Origin: Megachile rotundata
Lineage: Eukaryota > Arthropoda > Insecta > Hymenoptera > Megachilidae
Direction of reading: 5' to 3'
Length of the DNA stretch: 64,000 nucleotides
Assembly: GCF_050947335.1 (NCBI RefSeq)
Contig: NC_134991.1
Location: forward strand, 3,906,001 to 3,970,000
In this document: piece by piece, positions 1 through 9,939 of the stretch
How the letters are laid out: every line of letters starts with the position of its first letter
How positions within the stretch are numbered: the stretch's first letter is position 1
Made by a program: the position numbers and the translations under genes
Notes under the pieces: model-generated
What the model saw: the letters and a program-made list of their open reading frames with translations, nothing else
The model's database searches: none
Told to the model about the DNA's origin: nothing

Positions 1-2267
1 ACTCTGTATTTTTATCTATGCAAGGATAACAAAAATAATTTCTTAAAGTCACCCAGTTCTGTAAATCATTTTCAAAACGATTTCGGTAACAATTCAAGAA
101 AATACAGTGATCTCTTTTCAAATCACGGGTTCTATTAATTTCCACAGTATGAACACGCTATATTTTCAGCGAAATCGCGAAAATAATTACTTTTTTTCTC
201 GAGCTAATACCAAAAACTAAATTCAAATACACATATCTATAATATATGAACCGCTGATAAAACGTGTGATTAGTGAAATATAGTATCAACATGAAGAACG
301 TTTTAAAAGCAGAGTCTATTATGGAGCATTGTTTGGTGGTAAATTTACAGCAATTTCGAAGGAAACGTTATGATTACCTCACGTTAATGCGCGATATAAT
401 AAAGACGTTTGACCGTGTATTGGCCCTGTGATCCACAGATCCCGGCCTAATTACTATATAAAATGCCGAAACATGGCCGTTACGATGGAGGTAATAAAAA
501 GAACAGCAGCAAAACTGGCTGAACGTTTTGGCGCCTATAACGGACACCCATATCCTTTTATGCTCCTTGCCCCAACTTTCCACTGTGCTGTCGCGGCCGA
601 CCATATAATACCGACCTGTGCAATGAATTTAAAAGGATTCTCAAGAATACCAATATCGCTTGCTATATTTATCAATCCTCCTTAACTTTATAGCATCGAT
701 CTATCGATACTTCAGGTTTGGTTCGTAAATAAAGGTTATTGATTGGGAACAACCCATCTATGGGTAATCTGCTACTTTTACTTCCCCCTTTTTTAGACAT
801 TTTTTTACAGCATTGTGTAGACAGATTTTTAAAGTATTAATTACGTCCCATATCAAATAGTCAGTTTTGAAACGTAGATACGATTGATAACATGGAGGTG
901 CCATAAAACGATAGTTAACATTAATTTGAAACTTACAAGTCTTATGGAAATTAGTAAATAAATGTTTTATTAATGTTCGTGATACAAAATGATTTCTTGC
1001 TATAAGAAGCAACAAATAAATTTAAAACTTACTATTAACATTGTCCATTAGCGAATAATAAAATTTTAATTACTTATAGACTAATGGTCCAAAAGCAATG
1101 GTAGACTTTTGGATTTATTAAAACAGAGAGTCTGTATCTCTGCGGTTATATAACTCTTTTTTGCACGCTGTGTGTATAAAATAAAAGCACGATATATCCT
1201 TCACATAATTTGTCATTATTTTTATAGCAACCTAAATACAATAGATAATAAGAAAACCATTCCTTATTGTGCGGTGTTCAGAAAATTATGATTCTGTATA
1301 TTTGTAAAAACAAGAAAATAACAAAATCTGTAAAGGACCGTACTTCGACCGAAACGTTGCAAAGAAATCAATAGTGTCGTTTCTATTTATTACATAAATA
1401 TCAATAGTAATCACTGTATAAAAAACATTACAAAGCTTATTGCATAACATCGAACAAGACGTGGTATTGCTAATTTAAAGAAAGGAAAGAATCTGTACAA
1501 GATTTATTTTTAACGTTTTATTATCGCAAAGAAAGAAAAATGATGGCTAAGAAGGCTGCGTGTATACGGGCTTCGCAGGTCTTCATGAACATAGACATAG
1601 CATAATATACGATGAAACGCTTTACGATTCTTTATGTATGGATGCATTTGTTTACGGGCACGCGTGTAATACATAAAACGAAGGGCAAGGGAGAAAAACG
1701 TGTGTCTGTGTCAGGACACGTACGTGGCATTTATTTAGTACGTCGGCGCCTTCTTTCCCTTGGGGGACCTGAGGTCGTAGGGTCAGTTAAGCGGGAATCA
1801 AAGTCCTCTTCTTTTCTGCAGTTCTAGGTCCCTATATAGATCGCATATCTGTAGATTTTTAAATCTGGAAGAATAAAAAGCGAAAACAAATTAAATGGAA
1901 CAAAAACAAAACCTTTTAAATCTGTACCTTAAACCGAAATTAAAATCAAAATAGAAATAATAGAATTGGTACGAACAGATTTTACATGAATAAAATGCTT
2001 GTAATATTACGAAAAAGTGTGCAGTTGTCAGAAAATATGGAATTATGCAATTTTTCTTTCTTTTTTAGAACATAACTTAAATAAGTTATGAATGTACGTT
2101 AATTGTTAAAATGCATATCATCGGCAAATTAGCTGTTTACAACGCCAGTGCTGAATTTGAGTGATTTACGCCGATAACAAATATTTTTGCAAAACTTTAC
2201 AATTTCAGATACTTTGATCCATAACCACAGTAGGGTCAACAGAACAAATTTTTTTGCAATATGGAAT
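1..2267. other. AT-rich non-coding DNA
   Basis: No gene or mobile element is recognisable here. The sequence is mostly AT-rich with short chance frames on both strands. A slightly more GC-rich patch at about 1540-1830 holds a 71-codon frame that matches nothing I know. A 20-bp near-palindrome lies at 2071-2090 (CATAACTTAA followed by ATAAGTTATG). Confidence 0.6.
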
Positions 2268-2590
2268 ATAACAATTTTGGAACTTGTGAATGTAGGAATT
2301 TAGAGATTTTAAAATTTGAGGTTTCCAAAATTAGGGATTTGGAAATTGAAAAAGTTGAAAATTTGAGAATTTCAGAATTTCAAAATTTGAGATTTTAAGA
2401 ATTTCACAATTTCAGAATTTAAAAATGTGAGAATTATGAGAATTTAGGAATTCAGAAATTTAAGAATTTGGGAATTGGGTTTTTGGGGAATTGAGAAATT
2501 GAAAAATTGGAGAATTTGGTAACTTTCTAATTTGGAGATTTAATGATTAAGTAATTTGATGATTTGGAAATTTGAAAATTTACAATACAA
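2268..2590 (+). repeat. Degenerate GGAAATTT-type array, copy 1
   Basis: The stretch is made almost only of words such as GAATTT, GGAAATT, TTTGGAG and AATTTGAG following one another at about 8-10 bp. The G-containing strand is the plus strand. It is too degenerate to be called a simple microsatellite and has no coding frame. Similar arrays occur six more times in the window. It probably arose by slippage and later divergence. Confidence 0.8.
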
Positions 2591-3556
2591 TCTGATGTCA
2601 TCAAATAATACAAAAACAAAAATTATGATCTGTGTACTAAATAAAAGTTTGGCTGTTATATTTGTTTTAGTTAATTAAGAAAACTGAATTATATTTTTGT
2701 TACGTAAGTATTTGTTAATATACTGAGGGTAACCAACTTCAATTTTATTGAATATACTTTTTTAACTTCACTTTTTATGGTATATTCTTTGTATTATATA
2801 AGTGTGTATTATACTGCTTTTTTTTGTTTTAATGAAGAGGTAAAAAAGTACAATAAAGATAGAATATCTTGAAGCAAAATGGAAAAAGTTCGGTTAAGTA
2901 TATTTTAGGGAATTAATGAACAATACCCAGAATTTGTACGGAGGTTACTAACAAGAAACTTAATTATTTTAATAACGCAGAAACATAATAATAATATGTT
3001 CTTTTGTTCGTGAATAATTTTTCAGTTGATTCTGTCACGTTTGTAATTTGTTTTTACAATTTTGTTTATATAATTTCAAATTGTTAAACAGCAATTTATG
3101 CATAACAATTAATAGTAATAAATATAATTATAAAGACAAAATAATGTAAATAAAATAAAGGTAAAATAAATATAAATAAAATACCAACTTTAGAAAATTA
3201 AAAAATTTACATAGTAAAAATGTAGAGATTGAAAAAATAATATCTAAAAAATATTAATTAACGCGTGCCAATAAAAATGTATTAAAAATATAGTACATAA
3301 TAGTAATTTGAAAAGATGGAAAAGGTACTAATTGAAATAATAATAAACGAAAGTAGTACAAGTAAATAATATAAGCCTCTAAAAATAAATAATCAAAATC
3401 ACATTTACATTCATATTGTCCTGCAAGTATCAAACTGGTTTTATTACCTGTTACAATTTCACAAGATAACAAAATGAAATTTAAAAAATATGCAAAGATG
3501 TTGCAAACCTATAAAATATTTTGTCATAACTTTATTTTAAGAAAACTACATCAATG
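2591..3556. other. AT-rich non-coding DNA before the solo LTR
   Basis: Very AT-rich with many A or T runs and no recognisable gene. The frames here read through low-complexity sequence. The last four bases, AATG at 3553-3556, are the left copy of the target duplication of the adjacent LTR. Confidence 0.6.
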
Positions 3557-4147
3557 TGTAACATCCCGCGGGAACTTTTTTTTGGACAATACCACACCCC
3601 AAATCAATTATCGACAGCGATTAACTATTACCGACAGACGTACATCATATATTATTTCTATGTACCATATTCGACCGTCGATAACTAGTATATACGTATG
3701 TATATTCTTAATTCACAATTATTATTTCATTATTAATTTTTTAGTTAAAATTAAGTTATATATTCTTTAAAATCAGGCAATTATTAAGTTAGCTATTTAA
3801 AACAAGATTTATGTATTATTTTATTTTATTCGAATAAACGTATGTGTTCTCTATGGAAATTTTCATGACGCCACGTACTACGACAACGCCCCGAAATTCT
3901 TGGAATCGGCGCAAATCCTAGAGAAGGATAGAAATACATTTTTCAATTAGGACATTATTAATTATTAAAACTATTATTTAAACAAATCAATTAATACATA
4001 TGTATTTTTCGTTAAAACACCATTAGACTATTATTTTAGTATCAAAATGTTAGCCATTAATTAAAGCGCGGCGTTAACAATATAATTAAATCATTCGATT
4101 TCACAATTAATGTCTAATAACGAATTTATACGAAAATTTATATACTC

Positions 4148-4195
4148 TGACGTCACAGAAATTCCAGAAAATCGGCAAACCTGCGAGTATAAAAG
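4148..4195 (+). promoter_or_regulatory. LTR promoter: CRE-like site and TATA box
   Basis: TGACGTCA at 4148-4155 is a perfect CRE/ATF palindrome. TATAAAAG at 4188-4195 lies 40 bp downstream and is followed after about 30 bp by a start-site-like ACAGCAGAACAG. This arrangement is typical of a Pol II promoter in U3 of an LTR. Whether it still works cannot be seen. Confidence 0.6.
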
Positions 4196-5260
4196 GCCGA
4201 GCGAAACCCGGCTAAACAGCAGAACAGTTTTCAAAGTCAAGGAAGTAAGAAGTCATAAGTATAGACCGGAACAATTTTCGCTGTAAGAGTCGAACTGATT
4301 TTAAGTTCTCGATTGGGAAGCGGGTATATGCCATTTGGATACTTGATTGCTGGGTTGTTTTAGCAGTTAGCGAACAGCGGGCTCCCATTCAAGCGGTCTT
4401 GTATCTAAAACTCCGTTAGGAGAGTGCTATGCTCAGCCCTAAGAAAGGCTAAGACATCGAACCGAGAGCTCTCAGCTACTCATACTTAATTTTCTGTCGA
4501 ATTACTAACTCGCCTTCAGATTTCCGGAGCTCGCTCTGGGTAGTATCGTAGCTTTGGTAATTCCCGCGTCGTGGGCTCCGTTTATAGGTTCTTAGATCCA
4601 TGGCTTCCACATGCGAACGAAGTCGATTCAATTTCATTTATACCAGAAACGTTGTGAAATGAAGATGTAGTTGTTACATTTACGTACATTACCAGATATA
4701 TGTATAATGGTTCGTATTCCTTCTCAGGGTTTATTAATTTCCAATACGTCATACCACAATCAACTGGTTATTGGCAGCAACGTTTACTGAGGTATTTTTA
4801 ATTTTGTGCCGCCTCCGAAAAGGTTTAAATGTATTTAATATACTACCTAACGAGTAAATAGGTTTCATTCATATCTGTTACGTAATTGTATGATTGAATG
4901 AAATATTATAGAAATTACTTCATTAGGAAATAGAAATTATTTTATACTTTTTAGTGCATTTCGAAGTCGGCGTATTTTTTTTCTTAAAATTATTTTATGT
5001 AAGAGCGTAGTTAACTTTATCCAAAAATCTGATTTAGGTACGATTTAACATAAAGTATTAATTAGCGAATTCCATTTTGTTAAATTCAACTTACATTCTC
5101 TAATTATGCACTATTCGTTTTGAGTTCTTATTACTATTAATCAAAACCTATTTAGTTTCTTTTGTTCTAATTAATCATTTATGATCTATATACTTTTCAC
5201 TATTTTTTGTTGCTATTGTTATTGTTATTTGTTAACTTCATTTTTTTTATCGTTTTATTG

Positions 5261-5266
5261 AATAAA
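5261..5266 (+). terminator. LTR polyadenylation signal AATAAA
   Basis: AATAAA follows a T-rich stretch and precedes a GT-rich stretch (CCTTGTTGTTG), the usual surroundings of a functional poly(A) signal. It would put the R/U5 border near 5280-5290. Confidence 0.5.
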
Positions 5267-5439
5267 CCTTGTTGTTGAAAGATATTGACCTGTGGATTTC
5301 ACTGCTTAACCGCACACCACACGTATCCCACATTCTTTACATTTAGTTATTTGCGAAAACGAGTCGTTCGGTAGGTAAAAGCCGCTCTTTACCTCCCTAG
5401 CGCTTGTAACAGCTGAACTTAGGTTCCAGAGTCGTTACA

Positions 5440-6428
5440 AATGTTTACTACAAAGTTTGAAACAGTATTGTTCTTTCTTATCCGTTATCGTATCAAAATG
5501 ATAAAACAATGCACAGAATGTGACAGAACTTCGTGGATAAGGTCATAAATCGGTACTTTGTACGATGAAACGTGACGACCGGTAGCCATGCAGATTCAAC
5601 AATAATATCACAAATTTACAATCGATAAAGTCGAAAGAGGTCGCAAGAATGTGAAGGCGGACAACAATGCGAGAGTGTTGAACGGTGCTAAAAGGAGTAC
5701 ACGACTATTGCCCGTAAATAAGAAAGGGGCAAGGTAACAACCAAACGCGAACATGACTTTCCTCAAGGAAGCACACTCCTTTAATCCTTTCAAAACCAAA
5801 TTAATATTTTTTAACCATTTAGAGTTGATCTACTGATAATCGCATCTGTAGTAGATGTACTGTATCAAGTTGCAACAGTAGACATCTTTAAAATTTCATT
5901 TTTGAGATTATGTTTTTCAAATACAAAGCTTCGTATGGTTATATCTGACAACTATCACCAAAATTTTAATTAAAATTATTTATTTATATTCATTATTTTT
6001 ACTATTTATAATTCATAATCATCTTACATTATAAATGTGATCACTTTTTTTTCTCAGAAATTAATCAAATAGTAACTAAAGAAAGAATTGTGCTTCCTGT
6101 TAAACGATTTTTACCATTGATGTAATAAAGATTTAATAATAAAATAGGATTAAATGCAATAATACTAATAACAAATATAACTAATAATTAATAAATAAAA
6201 TTAATAAATGTAATGCATAATGAAAATTGCTTATTGAATAATTAGTAGAACAAAAATTTAATTACACAGAAATATAATAAATGAATAAGTATGATGTTAT
6301 AAATATGAAACATAGTTTGTTTTACTTTGCAATTTCTGTTGATTGTTATCATTTATAATAGGAGATTATGTGTGTGAAAAAATTTCAGTGAAGTATAATC
6401 ATGTTACGTTAAATATAATTATGATATA
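5440..6428. other. Non-coding DNA between LTR and Tc1-like element
   Basis: The first four bases are the right AATG target duplication of the LTR. The rest is AT-rich and I recognise no gene. A moderately GC-rich stretch at 5440-5800 contains only a short chance frame on the minus strand. Confidence 0.5.
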
Positions 6429-7242
6429 CACTTCGATGCAGAACTATAGCACCACTTACATTTTTAGTAGATTCTGACTTTGGAATAACAATACATAAAA
6501 ATCATCCATATGAAATTGAAGGGTATAGTTAACGATGAACTTCAGTAAAAAGTTGTTGATATTATTTTACTATATAAGAAAATATAACATGAAAATTGAT
6601 TTTTCAGCGTTGCATATCTATAGCACCATGTGAATAAATGTCAAATATATACACATAAATATGATTTTAATATCTTGTAGGGCCTCCTTGTTTTGTTATA
6701 AGTTGGAAAATTCTATCTGGCATGCTCTCGATGTGTTTCTGAAAAATTCGTTGGCTAATTTCATTACATGCTTTTAGTGTTGCGTTTTTTGGTTCTAAAA
6801 TATTTTCATACTGTCGATTTTCGACATAAACTTTTCGGACAATAATGCCTCAAATATTTTCCATCGGGTTTTGGTCTGGTGAACATGCTGGCCATTTAAT
6901 AACATTAATTTTGTTTCTTTCCAACTATGATACTATTTTCCGACTGGTATGTACAACAGCGTTGTCCTATAAAAGTCTTAAAAAAGGTAACAAATTGTCT
7001 GATAAAATTGTGGTGTACTCATCACTACCCCTCTTTTTCAATGGAACAGCCAATTACAACATGTCATCAATGCAAAAGGTGCCGCAAACCATAACACTTC
7101 GTCCGCCAAAATTTCTCTTTGAAAAGTATTGTGGTTCGTTTCGGAGATCTCGCCAATATGAATTATAGCCATCCAGATCATCAAGACTAAACTTTTTTTC
7201 ATCCGAAAATATAACCTCATTATCAATGATAGAAGTTTAAGT

Positions 7243-7860
7243 AAATTGGTGTAAAAAGATTTTGACATCTGTATCGTCGAAATCTTTCCAACAATGTATG
7301 ATTTAACCACCCTACCGTGGCCTGTTCGAGGAGTGTAGGACTCACTCGAACAGTATGTAATGTATGATTTAACCACCCTACCGTGGCCCATTCGAGGAGT
7401 GCAGGGTCCCACTCGAATGATGTTGTGATTGATTTCCGAACCACCCTGCATTGGTTATGCTACGTTGCGTTACGCGGAACCTTCTAACTCACGATTCACT
7501 TTTTCGACTCGCGATCCGAACCGTGCAAGCTTCAACGTTCGACTGACCGTTTCGTTGTACGGAAAATCGCCTAAATACCCTCGCGTTTCCGAAGGCGACA
7601 GTTAAGAAACACTTTATGCTTTCATTCGTTAAAACTGTTTAAAAAGAGAGGTACAGCTGTTAGCTGATTTATGGCACGCACGTGTTTACAGTACGACTAG
7701 TTCGGACAGGATTTGAGAGACAAAAGGGTCCTCGGTGACCCGTATTTCGAGATGTAAACTACTCACGGCGGTCCGCGCGCCGAACCACTTGAACCCTGTT
7801 GTAAATTCCTTAATCGCAACAAAGGCTTCGGTTCGCGGCCGAACAACATCTAAGGTTAAC
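7243..7860. mobile_element. Foreign insert inside the Tc1-like transposase gene
   Basis: About 600 bp separate the RLEYA block from the VIFSDE block, which in intact Tc1 enzymes are only some 15-20 residues apart. The insert is more GC-rich than its host element, encodes no protein I recognise and contains a 66-bp tandem repeat with hairpins. I could not define clean terminal repeats or a target duplication, so its exact edges and class are unknown. Confidence 0.55.
7293..7450. repeat. 66-bp tandem repeat with hairpins, 2.4 copies
   Basis: Units start at 7293 and 7359, with a third partial unit from 7421. Each begins AATGTATGATTTAACCACCC and ends in a hairpin. Hairpin 1 (7322-7353) pairs CTGTTCGAG with CTCGAACAG. 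Hairpin 2 (7389-7419) pairs CATTCGAG with CTCGAATG. The two stems differ at two positions and both differences are matched in the opposite arm, so pairing is kept. Role unknown. Confidence 0.8.
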
Positions 7861-8593
7861 TTACGCTTTTCCAGTCCCGATGTATGTTCGCTCAAGCGTA
7901 TTCAAGCCTCGCAACATTATGCCGTGATAGAAGTTTTGGTGCAGATTTTAATTTTTGCTTCACCATGTTAGGATTACTTTTCAAAACTCGATGTACTGTC
8001 CACCGTGAAATATTTAAGTTGAGTTCCTTCTTAATTTGGTTACAGCTGTTTTGGCTGTTACTGGCTGCTTTTACAATTGCTCGTTAGGTACGGGGACTCA
8101 ATTTTTTCTTTAAACCATCCTTTTTATTATTGCCATAATTAACGGAATTATTTAAGAAAATCAAAATGACTATGTAAACGCCCTAGCCTATGGGCAATTT
8201 CCCGTACACTAATTTTATTCTCCTTAAACGTCAAAATTTTACCCTTCTCCTCTTCGGTCAAATATCTACCATGTGGCATAGTTCAACAAAGAGTATTGTC
8301 AAATTTTAATTTGTACTTTAATAAAGAATGTAATTATTTAGCTTCAGTGAGTTTGTAGTTGAACTGCATGGAAAGAAGTTAATTTAATAATATTGGTGCT
8401 ATAGTTACGCAACAAGCCAAAATCACATTTTCGATTATATCATTTCTAATAGAAGAGCAACTTCAATGAGATTTAATATAAAATTTATTGCGATCCATAC
8501 CATTTCATCTCCTGCAATTGATCTTTTGCATGCTAACTCTGAATTACAGAACAACTAAAAAAGTAGATGGTGCTATAGTTATGCACGACAATG

Positions 8594-9751
8594 TAGATCT
8601 CAAAAATATAATATTTTATTGGAACATAAATATATTTAGAAGAAATATCAATGAAAAAACATCAACACGAAAAGATTTTTGCACAAAGAAGCTTTTCATT
8701 CTTGACAAATTGTTTTTATTCTTTTCGATACTTTTTAATTGCATAGTGTGCATATCTTTTTATTAGATTTTCAACGGCAATATGTACTAAAACTGTTTGA
8801 GAAAGTTTTCGTTTCTTTAAAGAAGCAACCTTTTCCTGCACGTGGAAAAATTGTTTTCTCGTTCTCCAACAATCAATTCCCTAGCAAAATTTACGAAAAA
8901 TATAAAATTTTAGTGTTGTATAATTTTCACTTGACAGTAATATGTTTAGATAATTTAATGTACCTTTAATGTATGTATAAACTATTTGGAATTAAAAAAT
9001 TTATCGAGGTAATTAATTTTTTTAAATGAACATGCTAGGTATGTAGCGATGAAAAAATACAGAAATACAAGTAGCTGATACAAATTGTATTTTTAATTTT
9101 AAGAAGAGGTATAATGAATTTTAGAAATAAAAATTATTATCTATGTAGAATCACCTTTACGTCTGCTTTATTGTAAAGGAAGATTAAATTATTAATTAAG
9201 TAATTATAGTAATTATTAAATTACACCTTCTTTCGAGCCTTTTTTATGTCAATATCTCCGTTTCTATGTTATTCATAGTTCATCCCTCATAATAAATGTT
9301 ACGAATCGTCAAATCTTTGACTGCAATTTATTGACTGAAAATTTTAAAAAGTCCAAAGCTAGTATAATTCTTAACGACATCAAATTTGTAACACTGGTGT
9401 TGTTTTTTAATTGAAAGTGATTTTTTTAAGATAACATTATAAACTAAAAATTAAAACGTCTAAAAATTTCATTAAATCTGACTGAATAATCTGACATTCA
9501 GTCTAACCTATTTATCTAAGTTTTAGAATTTGGTACCAATGCTTCACATAAAGAAACAATTTTTATATTTAAAAAATTTAGGAGAAATCTTCGATTCTGA
9601 ATTTCTTAAGGAAATAATGTTCGGTTATATAATGTTAAAGTATAAATATAAAAACTGCAGTGTAAAATCATCTAAAAGCGAAAGACATTTCCACCTTGAA
9701 AATTATTAAAAACTTCCAAAATGTTGAAGAGAAAATATTCTGTGCTTATGT
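8594..9751. other. AT-rich non-coding DNA
   Basis: AT-rich with no recognisable gene or element. The overlapping frames at 8488-8969 are low-complexity and partly lie in the Tc1 right end. Confidence 0.5.
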
Positions 9752-9939
9752 TTAAAACTATGCCTTGCTTTTTAAAGTTAATAACAATCCTATCAAAACT
9801 ACGTCAAATAATATTAAAACTATACCTTGCTTTTTAAAGTTAATAACAATCCTATCAAAACAACATCAAATAATATTAAAACTATACCTTGCTTTTTAAA
9901 GTTAATAACAATCCTATCAAAACAATGTCAAATAATATT
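9752..9939. repeat. 62-bp tandem repeat, 3 copies
   Basis: Three head-to-tail copies begin at 9752, 9814 and 9876, each starting TTAAAACTAT and containing CCTTGCTTTTTAAAG and AACAATCCTATCAAAAC. The copies are nearly identical. Differences cluster just after the CAAAAC word (CTACGT, CAACAT and CAATGT), which points to recent duplication. Confidence 0.95.

Larger units (their letters stand above)
3557..5439 (+). mobile_element. Probable solo LTR of a Ty3/gypsy-like retrotransposon
   Basis: The block begins TGTAACATCCCGCGG and ends GAGTCGTTACA, so its ends form the inverted repeat TGTAAC/GTTACA and the standard TG...CA. It is flanked on both sides by the 4-bp direct repeat AATG (3553-3556 and 5440-5443), which fits an integrase target duplication. 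Inside, in the expected order, are a CRE-like TGACGTCA (4148-4155), a TATA box TATAAAAG (4188-4195), a likely start site about 30 bp later near 4220, and an AATAAA signal at 5261-5266. This gives U3 of about 660 bp, a long R of about 1.06 kb and U5 of about 150 bp. No gag or pol and no second LTR are present, so it is most simply a solo LTR left by recombination. At 1883 bp it is long for an LTR. The 4-bp duplication favours gypsy over copia or BEL, which usually make 5 bp. The family assignment is inference. Confidence 0.72.
6667..8279 (-). pseudogene. Tc1-like transposase, disrupted
   Basis: The minus strand from 8279 reads like the start of a Tc1 transposase: MPHGRYLTEEEKGKIL, then a helix-turn-helix segment ending REIAHRLGR. 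The frame is then broken, but the second DNA-binding block (LSPRT, RAIVKAASNSQ, WTVHRVLK) follows. After the motif RLEYA near 7895 the homology stops and unrelated sequence enters. It resumes near 7230 with VIFSDEKKF (first catalytic Asp), then GGRSVMVCG, the second Asp block DNAVVHTS, and DQNPMENI with the catalytic Glu, ending QGGPTRY at 6667. Without the insert the gene would be about 330-340 codons, normal for Tc1. Frameshifts, stops and the insertion make it dead. It supplies the enzyme half of the surrounding IR/DR element. Confidence 0.85.
6429..8593 (-). mobile_element. Tc1-like transposon with IR/DR ends, interrupted and inactive
   Basis: Four copies of an 18-bp motif with consensus TGCATAACTATAGCACCA mark the ends: two pointing inward at 6437-6454 and 6611-6628, and two in reverse complement at 8394-8411 and 8568-8585. 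The spacing within each pair is 174 bp on both sides. This is the IR/DR layout known from Sleeping Beauty-type Tc1 elements, where the transposase binds an outer and an inner site in each terminal repeat. Both ends abut TA (6427-6428 and 8594-8595), the Tc1/mariner target. The transposase gene lies between the inner repeats on the minus strand. The 2165-bp length exceeds the usual Tc1 length because about 0.6 kb of foreign DNA sits in the gene. Confidence 0.85.

Noticed and set aside
7228..7936. 11-bp direct repeat GATAGAAGTTT at 7228 and 7926 as a target duplication of the insert
   Set aside because: The 7926 copy lies upstream of the native RLEYA block of the transposase, so the enclosed DNA includes Tc1 sequence. 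The match is probably chance.
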